This document shows, one piece after another, positions 45,483 to 55,608 of a DNA stretch of 64,000 nucleotides (its first letter is position 1; each line of letters starts with the position of its first letter). Both the position numbers and the translations under genes were made by a program. This DNA is from Butyricimonas paravirosa. Its GTDB lineage: Bacteria; Bacteroidota; Bacteroidia; Bacteroidales; Marinifilaceae. The stretch covers positions 124,001 through 188,000 of the forward strand of contig NZ_CP043839.1 of NCBI RefSeq assembly GCF_032878955.1, given 5' to 3'. Under the pieces are notes generated by a model, which ran no database searches, was not told where the DNA came from, and was given only the letters and a program-made list of their open reading frames with translations.

Positions 45483-46649
45483 ATGTTAAGCAAAGAAGAA
45501 CATATAGCCCGGTTGATTTTCCTGCATGTACAGGGAATGACGGACAATGCGCAGGAGAAAGAACTGAACGAATGGAGATCGGTTTCCCCGAGGCATGAAG
45601 AACTTTTTCAACGAATGTTGTCAAGCGAACACGTGGAAAAAAGTATTTCCCGTTTCGTGAAAACGGAAGAAGAGGAGGAGAGAGGATGGCGGCAACTCCA
45701 ACAGAAAGCACGATCCGGTCGTTCTGTTCGGAAGATAAAATGGTTCCCGTATGCGGCTGCTATTGTGTTAATATTAAGCGTGGGAGGTGTTTTTTATTTT
45801 TCCGGGGATAAAGAACAAACCGAAATTCTTCCGATAGCTAAGAATGAGGTGCAAGTTCCCGGTTCCCGGGCCGTTTTGATTTTACCCGATGGGCGTAAAG
45901 TTGATCTGGAAAACGAGGTGTTACGTTCTGATCTGGCTCAGAGTGACAGTTTATTATTGGTTAGCGCCAGATCTTTAAAATACAGGGATATTGATTCTCC
46001 CGACACGACGGAAATTTTTCACACGTTGGAGATTCCTCGGGGTGGAGAATATTTACTTACCCTGTCGGATGGTACGATGATCTATTTAAATTCGGAATCA
46101 ACGTTAAGCTTCCCTGTGAAATTTCAGGGTAAGGAGCGTAAGGTGTATTTAACCGGTGAAGCCTATTTTAAAGTGGCGAAAAATACGGAACATCCTTTTG
46201 TAGTGACAGCCGGAGAATTGGAAGTGCTGGTTACCGGAACTACTTTCGGTGTTCGGGCATATAAAGACGAAAAGGATATACAAACCACGTTGGAAAGTGG
46301 TCAAGTAACGGTAAGGGTGGAAGGTAAAAGTGTGAAGCTTGTTCCGAATAAACAAGTGTTGTTTAATAAATCAACGATGGGGTTGGAAGTTCGGGACGTG
46401 GATGTCGATTTGTACTTGGCATGGGTGGACGGACGTTTGGTGTATGATAATTGTCCGTTGGAAAAAATCCTGACCGACTTGGGACGATGGTATAACATTG
46501 ATGTATTCTATAGTCGGGATGAATTGCGTTCATATCAATTCTCTTTGAACATGAAAAAACACGAAGAATTTACTCAAGTATTAGAATTAATTGGTAAAAC
46601 CGGAGAAGTACAATTTGAAATAAAAGATAACACGGTTATTGTAAAATAA
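45483..46649 (+). CDS. FecR family anti-sigma factor, locus 2
   Basis: A 388-residue regulator. The cytoplasmic sigma-binding part is residues 1-85, one membrane helix spans 88-107 (WFPYAAAIVLILSVGGVFYF), the FecR domain lies around 180-275 (EIPRGGEYLLTLSDGTMIYLN, GEAYFKV, VTGTTFGV) and a DUF4974-type domain ends the protein. It starts locus 2 and is followed by the STN receptor it should sense. The likely partner sigma factor is encoded at 61878, at the far end and on the other strand. The low identity to the first FecR suggests separate signalling pairs. Confidence 0.93.
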   Translation: MLSKEEHIARLIFLHVQGMTDNAQEKELNEWRSVSPRHEELFQRMLSSEHVEKSISRFVKTEEEEERGWRQLQQKARSGRSVRKIKWFPYAAAIVLILSVGGVFYFSGDKEQTEILPIAKNEVQVPGSRAVLILPDGRKVDLENEVLRSDLAQSDSLLLVSARSLKYRDIDSPDTTEIFHTLEIPRGGEYLLTLSDGTMIYLNSESTLSFPVKFQGKERKVYLTGEAYFKVAKNTEHPFVVTAGELEVLVTGTTFGVRAYKDEKDIQTTLESGQVTVRVEGKSVKLVPNKQVLFNKSTMGLEVRDVDVDLYLAWVDGRLVYDNCPLEKILTDLGRWYNIDVFYSRDELRSYQFSLNMKKHEEFTQVLELIGKTGEVQFEIKDNTVIVK

Positions 46650-46702
46650 AAAGTAGCGCTGCTAACACTACTTTTCGTATTTCACTCCCTGTTGGCACAG
46701 GG
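46650..46702 (+). promoter_or_regulatory. Two hairpins in the fecR-susC gap, locus 2
   Basis: AAAAGTAG/CTACTTTT (46650-46657 and 46669-46676) and CCCTGT/ACAGGG (46687-46692 and 46697-46702, four-base loop) precede the susC ATG by 33 bases. They may set the relative expression of fecR and susC. Locus 1 also carries a hairpin in the same gap, though its sequence differs. Confidence 0.5.
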
Positions 46703-46735
46703 CGTGAGGAATTGTTGAATTCAAAAAACAAAGTT

Positions 46736-49700
46736 ATGAAGAAAATTTCTAATGTCGTCGGGAAGAGGCGGTTTTTATTCCTCCTTTTCTTAATTTTCAC
46801 AACCCAAATTAGTCTGAATGCGTATTCGCAGGAAAGAAAGATTACGTTTTCATTGAAAAATGCGTCTTTAAAAGAGATTATCAGTGAGATCCGTAAGAAT
46901 TCTGATTATGATTTCGTTTATCGTGACGTGAATCTGGAATCATTTGCCCGGCAAGATGTTGCTTTTAAAGATGCAACGATTGAACAAATTTTAACGGATT
47001 GTCTTAAAGGGACTGATCTCGGTTACGAGATAAATGGTAAGACGATCATTATTCGTAAAAAGGCTGTAAGCCAAGAAGAAAAAAAATCGAAAACAATTAC
47101 AGGTAAGGTTTCGGATGAGCAAGGAAACGTGTTGCCGGGAGTTACGATTATCATTAAAGGTACGACCTTGGGAACGGCAACTGGTGCTGACGGGGAGTAT
47201 AAATTGGAAATACCCGGTGATAGTGAGCAAGTCTTGATCTTCTCTTTCGTCGGGATGAAGACTCAAGAAATTGCCGTCGGTTCGAAGACGCAACTAGACG
47301 TGAAGTTAGTCGAGGATTCGGAAACATTGGACGACGTGGTTGTAACCGGTATTTTCACGAAATCCAAGGAAAGTTACACGGGGGCTGTTACGGCCGTTTC
47401 TGCCAAAGAGTTGAAGATGTACAAAGGCCAAAATCTGTTAGCCACGTTGCGTAACATCGACCCTTCAATCAATGTAGTGATGGACAATGCTTTGGGAAGT
47501 AACCCGAACGTGATACCAGAGATTAATATCCGGGGTAATTCCTCTTTACCCATGAGCGTGGATGAATTAAATCAACAAGCATCCAAACAACTGAATGCTC
47601 CGTTAGTAATCATGGATGGATTCGAGATTACTTTGCAGAAATTAATGGATTTTAATGACGAGGAGATTGAAAGTATCAACATACTGAAAGATGCTTCTGC
47701 CACGGCAATTTATGGTTCTCGGGGTGCAAATGGTGTTATTGTTGTTACCACGAAGGCTCCTCAAGCCGGTAAATTGAAAATTTACGTGCAAGGAGGAATG
47801 AATATTGAAATGCCAGACCTTTCTTCATACGATTTATTGAATGCCCGTGACAAGTTGGAATTGGAGCGGATTGTCGGACTCTATGATGATGAAGATGATG
47901 TCGTTAACGATCGGGCGTTAAAGGAGAAATATGGTCAATTATATTCGGAGGTGTTGAAAGGTGTGAACACGCATTGGTTGAGCCAACCGGTACAGACCGG
48001 TATTGGTCAGAAATATAATTTGCGTCTAGAGGGTGGAAATGAGTCTTTTCGTTGGGGAACAAATATTTCTTATAATTCTGTTATAGGAGCGATGAAGGGA
48101 TCCGAGAGAAATACTTTCAGTGGTACGGTAACTTTGTCATATTCCGTGAAGAATGTGCTCTTTAAGAATCAGACTAGTATTGATATAAACAAAGGAAAAG
48201 AAAGTAAATATGGAACATTCTCTGATTATGCCAAAATGAATCCGTATTACCGGATAAAAGATGAGAATGGAGAATATATCAAGGTGTACACGATAAAAGG
48301 GACAAAACAGTATAACCCGCTTTATAATGCCCAGTTGGGGGTAATCGACGAGGATAAATATACCTTGATCACGAATAATTTTTCTATTGAATGGAGCATT
48401 AATCATGATTTGCGTTTACGAGCTCAATTAGGCTTACAAAAGAAAAATAGTACTTCTGATAATTATTTACCTGCCGATCACACGACTTTTGCGACTGCTA
48501 CAGATAGTGATAGTTATTTTCGCAAAGGAAAGTATACTTACGGAACGGGTGAGGATATTAATATCGATGCAAACGTGACGTTGAGTTATTCAAAGATATT
48601 TCATGAAAAACACCAGCTATATGCCGGATTCGATTACTCTATAGCCCAGAAGAAAAATCACTTCTACACGTTTATCGTGGAAGGATTTCCTGATGGTAAA
48701 TTGGATTTCATTGGTAATGCTTTGCAGTATGAGAAAAATGGGGTACCGAAAGGTACGGAAGAGTTGTCTCGTCGGGTTGGTTTTACCGGGAATGTCAATT
48801 ACATTTATAACAATCGTTATTTCATGGATTTATCATTCCGTGTGGATGGTTCATCGTTGTTCGGGACAAAAAATAAATTTGCCCCGTTCTGGAGTGCCGG
48901 TATCGGGTGGAACGTGCATAACGAGAAGTTCATGCAGAATCAGAATATCGTGAATAATCTTCGGATTAGAGGATCGTATGGAGAAACCGGATCTCAACAG
49001 TTTTCTTCCTACCAGGCGTTGTCAACCTTCCAGAGTTACACGGGAAAACGTTACATTATTTGGAACGGGTCTGAGTTGATGGGATTAGGAAATGAAAAGT
49101 TGAAATGGCAGGTTACCAAGCAATTAAATGGTGGTGTTGAAGTTGGACTTTTCGACGGACGCTTGTCGGCATCTTTCGATATTTATAGTAAAAAGACTTC
49201 TAATTTGTTGTCTCAAATGGATTTGCCTTTGGCGAACGGATTCAGTTCTTACGTGGATAACGTGGGAGAGGTGAAAAATACGGGCTACGAGGCCATGATT
49301 AGTGGATATTTAATGCGTGATACGCACCGGAATATCATCTGGTCTATGACAGCAAAATTAGCTTACACGAAGAATGAAATTACCAAGCTCTCAGAAGCGA
49401 TCAAACGGCAGAATGAGCTTTATAAGTCAAAAAATGTAGAGATCAATCAGTTATTGTATGAAGGGTATGCACAGAATTCAATTTGGGCTGTTCCTTCCAT
49501 GGGAATTGATCCGAGTACCGGATATGAAATTTTCTTGGATAAGAATGGGAATATCACGGATAAATGGAATCCATCCGACAAGCGTTATTTTGGAGTTGAT
49601 GAGCCCAAATACAGGGGTAATATCAGTACTTACTTTGCTTGGAAGGATCTTTCTGTTAATCTGTCATTTGCTTATCAATGGGGAGGACAACAATATAACG

Positions 49701-50062
49701 AGACATTACTTAACAAGGTGGAAGTGACTAATGGCGAAATTGATAAGAATAATGTTGATAGTCGGGTGTTGAAAAAGAGATGGCAGTATATTGGAGACGT
49801 GAAACCTTACAAGGGATACGGTTCCGTGGAGACAAAAGCGACTTCCCGTTTCGTGATGGATGATAACGTGTTCCAATTCCAAAGTGCCAGTGTGGAGTAT
49901 CGGTTACATTCAGATTTCCTGCGTGACAAGTGGAAAGTTGAGACAATCAGTATCGGGGCTAATATGTCGGATATATTCTATATTTCTTCTATCAAGCGTG
50001 AAAGAGGAACTTCTTATCCGTTTGCCCGCAGACTGGCTTTAACCCTTTCATTAATGTTTTAA
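46736..50062 (+). CDS. SusC/RagA TonB-dependent receptor with STN domain, locus 2
   Basis: A 1108-residue receptor starting at ATG 46736 (MKKISNVV); upstream in-frame TTG codons are unlikely starts. The signal peptide ends in AYSQ. STN domain about residues 40-115 (KITFSLKNASLKEIISEI), carboxypeptidase-regulatory-like domain about 122-205 (ITGKVSDEQGNVLPGVTI), TonB box DDVVVTG, plug with ASATAIYGSRGANGVIVVTT, and a barrel to the C-terminal VLSLMF-type aromatic end. It forms the outer-membrane importer with the SusD 11 bases downstream and should signal through the FecR at 45483. Confidence 0.95.
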   Translation: MKKISNVVGKRRFLFLLFLIFTTQISLNAYSQERKITFSLKNASLKEIISEIRKNSDYDFVYRDVNLESFARQDVAFKDATIEQILTDCLKGTDLGYEINGKTIIIRKKAVSQEEKKSKTITGKVSDEQGNVLPGVTIIIKGTTLGTATGADGEYKLEIPGDSEQVLIFSFVGMKTQEIAVGSKTQLDVKLVEDSETLDDVVVTGIFTKSKESYTGAVTAVSAKELKMYKGQNLLATLRNIDPSINVVMDNALGSNPNVIPEINIRGNSSLPMSVDELNQQASKQLNAPLVIMDGFEITLQKLMDFNDEEIESINILKDASATAIYGSRGANGVIVVTTKAPQAGKLKIYVQGGMNIEMPDLSSYDLLNARDKLELERIVGLYDDEDDVVNDRALKEKYGQLYSEVLKGVNTHWLSQPVQTGIGQKYNLRLEGGNESFRWGTNISYNSVIGAMKGSERNTFSGTVTLSYSVKNVLFKNQTSIDINKGKESKYGTFSDYAKMNPYYRIKDENGEYIKVYTIKGTKQYNPLYNAQLGVIDEDKYTLITNNFSIEWSINHDLRLRAQLGLQKKNSTSDNYLPADHTTFATATDSDSYFRKGKYTYGTGEDINIDANVTLSYSKIFHEKHQLYAGFDYSIAQKKNHFYTFIVEGFPDGKLDFIGNALQYEKNGVPKGTEELSRRVGFTGNVNYIYNNRYFMDLSFRVDGSSLFGTKNKFAPFWSAGIGWNVHNEKFMQNQNIVNNLRIRGSYGETGSQQFSSYQALSTFQSYTGKRYIIWNGSELMGLGNEKLKWQVTKQLNGGVEVGLFDGRLSASFDIYSKKTSNLLSQMDLPLANGFSSYVDNVGEVKNTGYEAMISGYLMRDTHRNIIWSMTAKLAYTKNEITKLSEAIKRQNELYKSKNVEINQLLYEGYAQNSIWAVPSMGIDPSTGYEIFLDKNGNITDKWNPSDKRYFGVDEPKYRGNISTYFAWKDLSVNLSFAYQWGGQQYNETLLNKVEVTNGEIDKNNVDSRVLKKRWQYIGDVKPYKGYGSVETKATSRFVMDDNVFQFQSASVEYRLHSDFLRDKWKVETISIGANMSDIFYISSIKRERGTSYPFARRLALTLSLMF

Positions 50063-50073
50063 ACAATGGTATT

Positions 50074-51558
50074 ATGAAAAGAATTTTACTATATATCACG
50101 TTATTCGCAACTTTATCACTAGCCTCTTGTAATGATTGGCTGGATGTAAAGCCGGAGACTCAAACCGATGAAAAAGATATGTTCGAGTCGGTTTCTGGGT
50201 TTAAAAATGCCTTGACTGCCTGCTATATTAAATTGAATTCCAAAAATTTATATGGGCTAAGTTTGACGATTACGGATATTGAATTTATGGCCCAACATTG
50301 GAGTTATCAGGAGAGTAATTATCGGGGGGCAGAGGATCTCAAGGCTTTCAAATATGAAAACGATTATCCGAAGACATTAATATCCGCAATTTACGGGGAG
50401 ATGTATAATACAATTGCCCAAGCCAATATTATACTACAGAATATGCCCGAGCATAAGGAGGTGATCACGAACGAGGATATGCGGGCAATTGTAGAGGCAG
50501 AGGCATTAACGATTCGGGCATTTTGTCACATGGAAATATTACGTTTGTTTGGGCAAATGCCGCAAAATTCTGATAAACAGGTATCTTTGGCGTATGCTAA
50601 AACCGTGTCCACGGTGATGATTCCGCATTATTCATATAATGATTTCACGAATTTGATTCTTGCTGATTTAGATGCGGCTGAAGCTTTGTTTAAAGATCAT
50701 GATCCGTTATTTACTTATTCTTTCCAAGAATTAGATAATTTCTTCGATACAAAAAATTATAATGTAGAGCTGGCGGACGAGTTTATGGGATTTAGACGTT
50801 TCCGTTTCAATTATTATGCTGTGAAAGCGATTCGGGCAAGGTTGTATATGTATATGGGGAAGAAAACAGAAGCATATACTGCAGCAAAAGAAATTATTGA
50901 TGCCGTCGATAAGAATGGTAAGAAAGTTTTGGAATTGGCGGGAGCGGGAGATATTAGTAGTAGTAATTTTGCTTTGCCTTCAGAGTGTATTTTGGCTTTA
51001 AGTAATTACGAGATTGAAAGTAATACAGAGAAATTATTTAAATCAGATCAAGCTGAAAAAATATACCTTACAGAAAAACAGTTTAATAATGATTTGTTTG
51101 CCGGACAATCTACGGCCGTGAATAACCGAGTGCAAGTGTGGGATCGTACACCTGATAATCAAGGAGCTATAAAACCTTTGCTAAAAAAGTACAATCAACC
51201 GTCCTCAACCACGAACACGGATATGGAAGTGTTGGCCACGCAGAAACAGGTGGTTCCATTGATTCGTTTGTCCGAGATGTACTTGATTGCTATCGAATCT
51301 GCTCCCACGCTGAAAGAGGCTAATGCTCTTTATATTCCTTATATGAAAGCGAGAAACGTGGATGCGTCTCCTTTACAACAAGAACAGTTGATGACCGAGA
51401 TAATCCGGGAATATCGTAGAGAATTCTTTGGAGAAGGACAAATGTTCTATACTTACAAACGTTTGGGAATAAAAAATATGTTATGGAAGACGGATCGGGA
51501 GGTTGGCGAACAGGATTATATTGTGCCATTACCAAGTACAGAACTGAACGCAAATTAA
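50074..51558 (+). CDS. RagB/SusD family surface lipoprotein, locus 2
   Basis: A 494-residue SusD-type lipoprotein with the lipobox LASC (Cys19) followed by NDWLDVKPETQTDE, a very typical SusD opening. TPR-like helices (EAEALTIRAFCHMEILRLFGQMP) and the C-terminal REYRREFFGEGQMFYTYKRL match the family. It closes over the SusC of locus 2. Compared with the locus 1 SusD the middle region is clearly different, so ligand preference may differ. Confidence 0.94.
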   Translation: MKRILLYITLFATLSLASCNDWLDVKPETQTDEKDMFESVSGFKNALTACYIKLNSKNLYGLSLTITDIEFMAQHWSYQESNYRGAEDLKAFKYENDYPKTLISAIYGEMYNTIAQANIILQNMPEHKEVITNEDMRAIVEAEALTIRAFCHMEILRLFGQMPQNSDKQVSLAYAKTVSTVMIPHYSYNDFTNLILADLDAAEALFKDHDPLFTYSFQELDNFFDTKNYNVELADEFMGFRRFRFNYYAVKAIRARLYMYMGKKTEAYTAAKEIIDAVDKNGKKVLELAGAGDISSSNFALPSECILALSNYEIESNTEKLFKSDQAEKIYLTEKQFNNDLFAGQSTAVNNRVQVWDRTPDNQGAIKPLLKKYNQPSSTTNTDMEVLATQKQVVPLIRLSEMYLIAIESAPTLKEANALYIPYMKARNVDASPLQQEQLMTEIIREYRREFFGEGQMFYTYKRLGIKNMLWKTDREVGEQDYIVPLPSTELNAN

Positions 51559-51570
51559 AAGTAGAAAGCT

Positions 51571-52389
51571 ATGAAAAAGATAAATAAATATATACTATGG
51601 TTATTACCGGTTTTCGGATTATTCGCATGTGAAGATGAGATGGGGGTGTATAATTCACCGGAGAATCGTTTGAATTTTATATATGAGCCATTCACGATGG
51701 CCGATACCGTGATTCCTCGTACATTTGTTTACGATGTTGAAACCCGGGTATTCGATACCGTTTGGTTGGAAGTTGAAACGATGGGGTATGTCGAAGATCA
51801 TGAACGTTCGTTTGCACTGGAACAAGTGAAGAAAGGAGAGGGAGAACAAGCCGTGGTAGGAAAGCATTATATTGCTTTTGATGATCCGCTTGTTGCCGAT
51901 TATTATAAGATTCCAGCGGGAAAAAATACCGTACGTTTTCCGATAATATTAAAACGTGATCCTTCATTAAAACAACAGGAGGTGACATTATGTGTTCAGA
52001 TCGGTCACAATGAAAACTTTATTCCCGGCTACGAAAAATATCAGAAGAAGATCATTCGGGTGGCAGATATATTGATGCAACCGAAATACTGGGATTTTTA
52101 TGCATCGTATTATTTCGCTGGAAAATATGGTAAAGTGAAGCATCAGTTTATGATTGATGCCACGGCAGATTTAGGAATCAAGATGAACGATGACTTTTTC
52201 TATTCGTTAGTTGGCAATCCGAATAGTGTTGACATGGGAATGACGGATTATTGGTTCTATTTCTTCACTCGGAAATTGGCTGCTGAAAATGAGGCTAGAG
52301 CTGCCAGAGGTGAAGAACCTCTTCGAGAGGCACCGGAGCCCGGTGAAACGGAAGGAGCGTTAGTTAGATTTACCCGGTATGAAAGATAA
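51571..52389 (+). CDS. DUF4843 domain-containing lipoprotein, locus 2
   Basis: A 272-residue lipoprotein with the lipobox LFAC and the DUF4843-type segment NSPENRLNFIYEP, followed by strands resembling Calx-beta (DTVWLEVETMGYV, GKNTVRFPIILKRD). It holds the same position as the gene at 14483 but is longer, ending in a charged tail rich in Glu and Pro. Its role is unknown; it should be an accessory of the import complex. Gaps to both neighbours are 12 bases. Confidence 0.82.
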   Translation: MKKINKYILWLLPVFGLFACEDEMGVYNSPENRLNFIYEPFTMADTVIPRTFVYDVETRVFDTVWLEVETMGYVEDHERSFALEQVKKGEGEQAVVGKHYIAFDDPLVADYYKIPAGKNTVRFPIILKRDPSLKQQEVTLCVQIGHNENFIPGYEKYQKKIIRVADILMQPKYWDFYASYYFAGKYGKVKHQFMIDATADLGIKMNDDFFYSLVGNPNSVDMGMTDYWFYFFTRKLAAENEARAARGEEPLREAPEPGETEGALVRFTRYER

Positions 52390-52401
52390 TAATGACAAGT
52401 T

Positions 52402-53982
52402 ATGAAAAAGAAAATATACAATATATTATCAGTCTGTTTATTCGCGTTACTTGTTTCGGCATGTTATGACGACGAGGGAAACTATGACTATCATGAAATC
52501 AGTACGATTAATACTGAAGGATTGGAAAAGAGTTACACGAAAACGTCCTACCAGGATGTTCTTCATCTGGAACCAACCGTTACGGCAACGGGTGGGGAGA
52601 GTGATTTTGAATATTTATGGACGTTGAACCTGACGAAAGGGTCGGGTACGACTTCCAATAAAATAGAAATAATACTGGACACGATTGGAACTGATCGGGT
52701 GTTGGATTTTCCGGTAAATATTAAACAAGGGTTTTATGATTTGACCTTTCGGGTAACGAATAAGAGCAATAAGCTGGAAACGTATCAGGTGATGTCTTTG
52801 AGCGTGGTGACTAAATTTTCAGAAGGTTTCTACCTGTTGAAAGATATGGGAAATTCAACAGACGTGGATTTGCACGCTTCTGATAACAGTTTAGTGGATA
52901 ATATTTTCTTGAAAATGGATGGGGAACATATGCCTGATGCGCCAGTTAGCTTAGGCTTAGATCCCGGATATTGTTTTGTTGATGAAACCACGGCAGAATA
53001 CGTGATCACGAAGGCTTTAACTGTTTGCACGGAGAAGGATGTCCGGATTTCTAATATCGAGGATATGAGTACGATTTATACTCATAGTAACATGTTCCTT
53101 GGTGGTGAGGCTCCCGAAGAAAAGCCGTATTATGTGTGGCGAAATGCATACGGGGTCGGATATATTTCTGATAAAGGAGCATACTTTTCCACACAGGCAT
53201 CCCTTTGGGATTTGTTAGGAACGGGAAAGTTCGGATTCCCCGCTATGGTAAATGATGACGAAGAAACAAAGCCTAATCGAAACGGTGTGTTCGCAAGTAC
53301 TTGTTTTTATTATTTAGACGAATTGAAAGGACGCTTTTTGTTTTTGGACTATAATGGTAGTTTGCATACTTATAGTGATTTAGACGAGAATAATGAAGAA
53401 AAGCCAAATAAGCCTAACGGTATAACTCACCATCTGAAATTCTTTGGAAAGAATTACATGGATAAAAAGAGTACAGGGTATGCTTTGTTTGAAGATGAGA
53501 ATACTGCAGGAAAACATTATATTTACCAGTTAGTGTTGGGAATGGATCCTTCTAACCCGATTGAAAAGGTAACAGAAGTTGCAACTTCGTCTAAATTGAA
53601 CGGGGCGAATCTGTTTGCCGTGAATGAGTTGACAGCTAAAGTGATGTATTTTGTAAACGATAATCAATTGTATATGTATGATCTGGTACAGAATACGGAA
53701 GAGTTACTTCGACCGACGGATATGGCTACGGGAGAAGAGATTACTTATATTAGTAATCGTTACTGGTCGGGTTCTGATAATGCTGATAAAAACTTTGATT
53801 ATTTGGTATTTGCTACTCATAAGGATGGAAAGTATAAAGTGTATTTATACGAGATTCTAGGAGGTAAGCCTTATGGAAAGCCGGTGCGCGTGCTGGAAGG
53901 AGAGGGGAAAGTGGTGAAGATGCATTATGTCGATCCGTCTATGTCTATGGTTAGTTATAGTTATTTTCCTAGTTCTTTTTAA
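52402..53982 (+). CDS. PKD-like family lipoprotein, locus 2
   Basis: A 526-residue lipoprotein with the lipobox VSAC followed by YDDEGNYDYHEISTI, almost the same opening as the locus 1 counterpart (FDDKGNYDYTGI). Ig/PKD-like strands come first and a larger beta-rich domain follows. It is probably surface-exposed and associated with the SusCD pair. A hairpin without a T-run follows and may partly separate expression of the core from the downstream genes. Confidence 0.83.
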   Translation: MKKKIYNILSVCLFALLVSACYDDEGNYDYHEISTINTEGLEKSYTKTSYQDVLHLEPTVTATGGESDFEYLWTLNLTKGSGTTSNKIEIILDTIGTDRVLDFPVNIKQGFYDLTFRVTNKSNKLETYQVMSLSVVTKFSEGFYLLKDMGNSTDVDLHASDNSLVDNIFLKMDGEHMPDAPVSLGLDPGYCFVDETTAEYVITKALTVCTEKDVRISNIEDMSTIYTHSNMFLGGEAPEEKPYYVWRNAYGVGYISDKGAYFSTQASLWDLLGTGKFGFPAMVNDDEETKPNRNGVFASTCFYYLDELKGRFLFLDYNGSLHTYSDLDENNEEKPNKPNGITHHLKFFGKNYMDKKSTGYALFEDENTAGKHYIYQLVLGMDPSNPIEKVTEVATSSKLNGANLFAVNELTAKVMYFVNDNQLYMYDLVQNTEELLRPTDMATGEEITYISNRYWSGSDNADKNFDYLVFATHKDGKYKVYLYEILGGKPYGKPVRVLEGEGKVVKMHYVDPSMSMVSYSYFPSSF

Positions 53983-53992
53983 TGAATCGTTT

Positions 53993-54025
53993 TTCAAAGG
54001 AGATGCTTGAAGCGTCTCCTTTGAA
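53993..54025 (+). terminator. Hairpin after the PKD-like gene (attenuator-like)
   Basis: TTCAAAGGAGATGC pairs with GCGTCTCCTTTGAA (one mismatch) around a 5-base loop. No T-run follows, so read-through into the TlpA gene is likely; it may reduce expression of the distal half of the operon or stabilise the upstream mRNA. Confidence 0.6.
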
Positions 54026-54043
54026 ATATATACCTCTTATAAC

Positions 54044-55126
54044 ATGAAAATTATAGATTGTATTGTATTGGGTGTGGCGTGCCTAGCATGTACACCTTCG
54101 GATTATTATACCCTTCAGGGTACCCTGCCCGAAAATAGTAAAGCCACTGAAGTTTATTTACTCTCGAGGGAAGGGAAAGGTGCTGATACTCTTGCAAAAA
54201 GTACGGTACGTGGGGATCGTACTTTTACATTAAAAGGTAAGGCGGAGAATCGTTTGCTTTATTTAAATATGGGAAACTATGGTGGAAGAGTTTATTTTTA
54301 TTCAGAACCCGGAGAGTACCAGTTGAAAAAGATAGGTAATAATTATTTAGTCGAGACCGGGCAGGAAGGAATGCAATCCCGGTTAAACGCTCATCTCGAA
54401 AAGATCGAGAAGAACTCGACGGAAAGGTTCGATTTGCAAAAACGAATGGCAGAAACAAGGGATGAAGGGGATTTAGAGTCATTGGGACGAGAAAATGAAC
54501 GATTATGGAAACAAGGGAACGATCTGCTATTGGATATGGTGACTGATTTCAGTGGTACTTTCGTGGCGGCCATGTTGGTACAGGATAATATGTGGATAAT
54601 CAGTTATGATTTTAAATTATTCACACGAGCTGTAAAAGCAATGGGGGATGGACCTGATTCGGAAATAAGAAAGGAGATCATGGAAAAATATGAGGCGGCA
54701 AAACAAAAACAATTAACGGGTAAAGCCCCGGATTTTACTTTGCCGGATCTAAAGGGGGAAAACGTAAAATTGTCGGATTACAAGGGGAAATATTTATTGA
54801 TTGACTTTTGGGCTTCTTGGTGTAAACCATGTCGCATGAAGATTAAGGAGTTGAAAAAAGAATATGGTCGTCTGCAAGAATTAGGGATTGAAGTGATTGC
54901 TATTTCCTGTGACAAGAAAAAGGAGGATTGGTTAAAAGCCGTGGAAGAGGATCAACCTATGTGGAAACAATTACGTGTTGATCAGGAGATAAACGGAAGT
55001 GATACAGCCGATGATTATAAGGTAGAATTTTTGCCTACTCTATACTTGATTTCTCCGGATGGGATGGTTTTGGATACCAATCCGGGAATGGAGGAAATTG
55101 AGCATGTTGTAAAAAATAATAAATGA
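54044..55126 (+). CDS. TlpA family thioredoxin-like lipoprotein with DUF4369-type N-terminus
   Basis: A 360-residue protein with a lipobox LAC (Cys16), a DUF4369-like N-terminal half (residues about 20-130) and a C-terminal AhpC/TSA-thioredoxin fold with the redox motif WCKPC (Cys260 and Cys263, in DFWASWCKPCRMKIKEL). It should act as a periplasmic disulfide reductase. Such proteins often sit in Bacteroidetes SusC loci and in peptide natural-product loci, but the substrate here is unknown. It starts 61 bases after the PKD-like gene and runs into the next gene with a 4-base gap. Confidence 0.9.
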   Translation: MKIIDCIVLGVACLACTPSDYYTLQGTLPENSKATEVYLLSREGKGADTLAKSTVRGDRTFTLKGKAENRLLYLNMGNYGGRVYFYSEPGEYQLKKIGNNYLVETGQEGMQSRLNAHLEKIEKNSTERFDLQKRMAETRDEGDLESLGRENERLWKQGNDLLLDMVTDFSGTFVAAMLVQDNMWIISYDFKLFTRAVKAMGDGPDSEIRKEIMEKYEAAKQKQLTGKAPDFTLPDLKGENVKLSDYKGKYLLIDFWASWCKPCRMKIKELKKEYGRLQELGIEVIAISCDKKKEDWLKAVEEDQPMWKQLRVDQEINGSDTADDYKVEFLPTLYLISPDGMVLDTNPGMEEIEHVVKNNK

Positions 55127-55130
55127 AGAA

Positions 55131-55604
55131 ATGATACATCTAGCAATAAAATTCGTGTGTTTGTTAGGACTTTTATCTGGAACCAGTTTGCTGACACAAG
55201 CTCAACCACAGTATGTTGAACCTGCAATAAAGATTGGCGTGTTTGATTCAGAAGGGAATCCTATTGATAAACCTAAAGTAATTGTATATGATAGTCTTCA
55301 TCGGTTTGTAAAAGAGGAAGTTGTTAATAAAACTGATTTTAAAGGGCAGATTAAGAAAATAGAAATACAAAACTTTGGAACGTATTATCTCCAATTTAGT
55401 AAAGAAGGGTATGAACCAATCGAGGAAGTTCGTGTCACTTGGAAAAATGATATGGTGAATAGATCTCCAATTGTAAAGATGAAACTTTTAAATGCTAGTA
55501 AAAGTCTTTCGTGGATGTGGTGGGAGATAGGTGCAGTTATGCTACTTATGGCATTACAAGGGTATAAAATTTTTAGAAAGAAATATAATAATAAAAATTT
55601 ATGA
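55131..55604 (+). CDS. Secreted protein with carboxypeptidase-regulatory-like fold and C-terminal membrane helix
   Basis: A 157-residue protein. The signal peptide ends in TQAQ (about residue 25). The core, IKIGVFDSEGNPIDKPKVIVYD and later GTYYLQFSKEGYEPIEEVRV, looks like a carboxypeptidase-regulatory/CnaB-type beta-sandwich. A hydrophobic stretch near 130-147 (WEIGAVMLLMALQGYKIF) precedes a basic tail, so it is anchored in the inner membrane facing the periplasm. I do not know a homologue. The region is AT-rich compared with the rest of the window. Confidence 0.65.
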   Translation: MIHLAIKFVCLLGLLSGTSLLTQAQPQYVEPAIKIGVFDSEGNPIDKPKVIVYDSLHRFVKEEVVNKTDFKGQIKKIEIQNFGTYYLQFSKEGYEPIEEVRVTWKNDMVNRSPIVKMKLLNASKSLSWMWWEIGAVMLLMALQGYKIFRKKYNNKNL

Positions 55605-55608
55605 TGTT

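Noticed and set aside
46712..46735. TTG start codons upstream of the locus 2 SusC.
   Set aside because: The ATG at 46736 directly gives a signal peptide, so the longer form is unnecessary.
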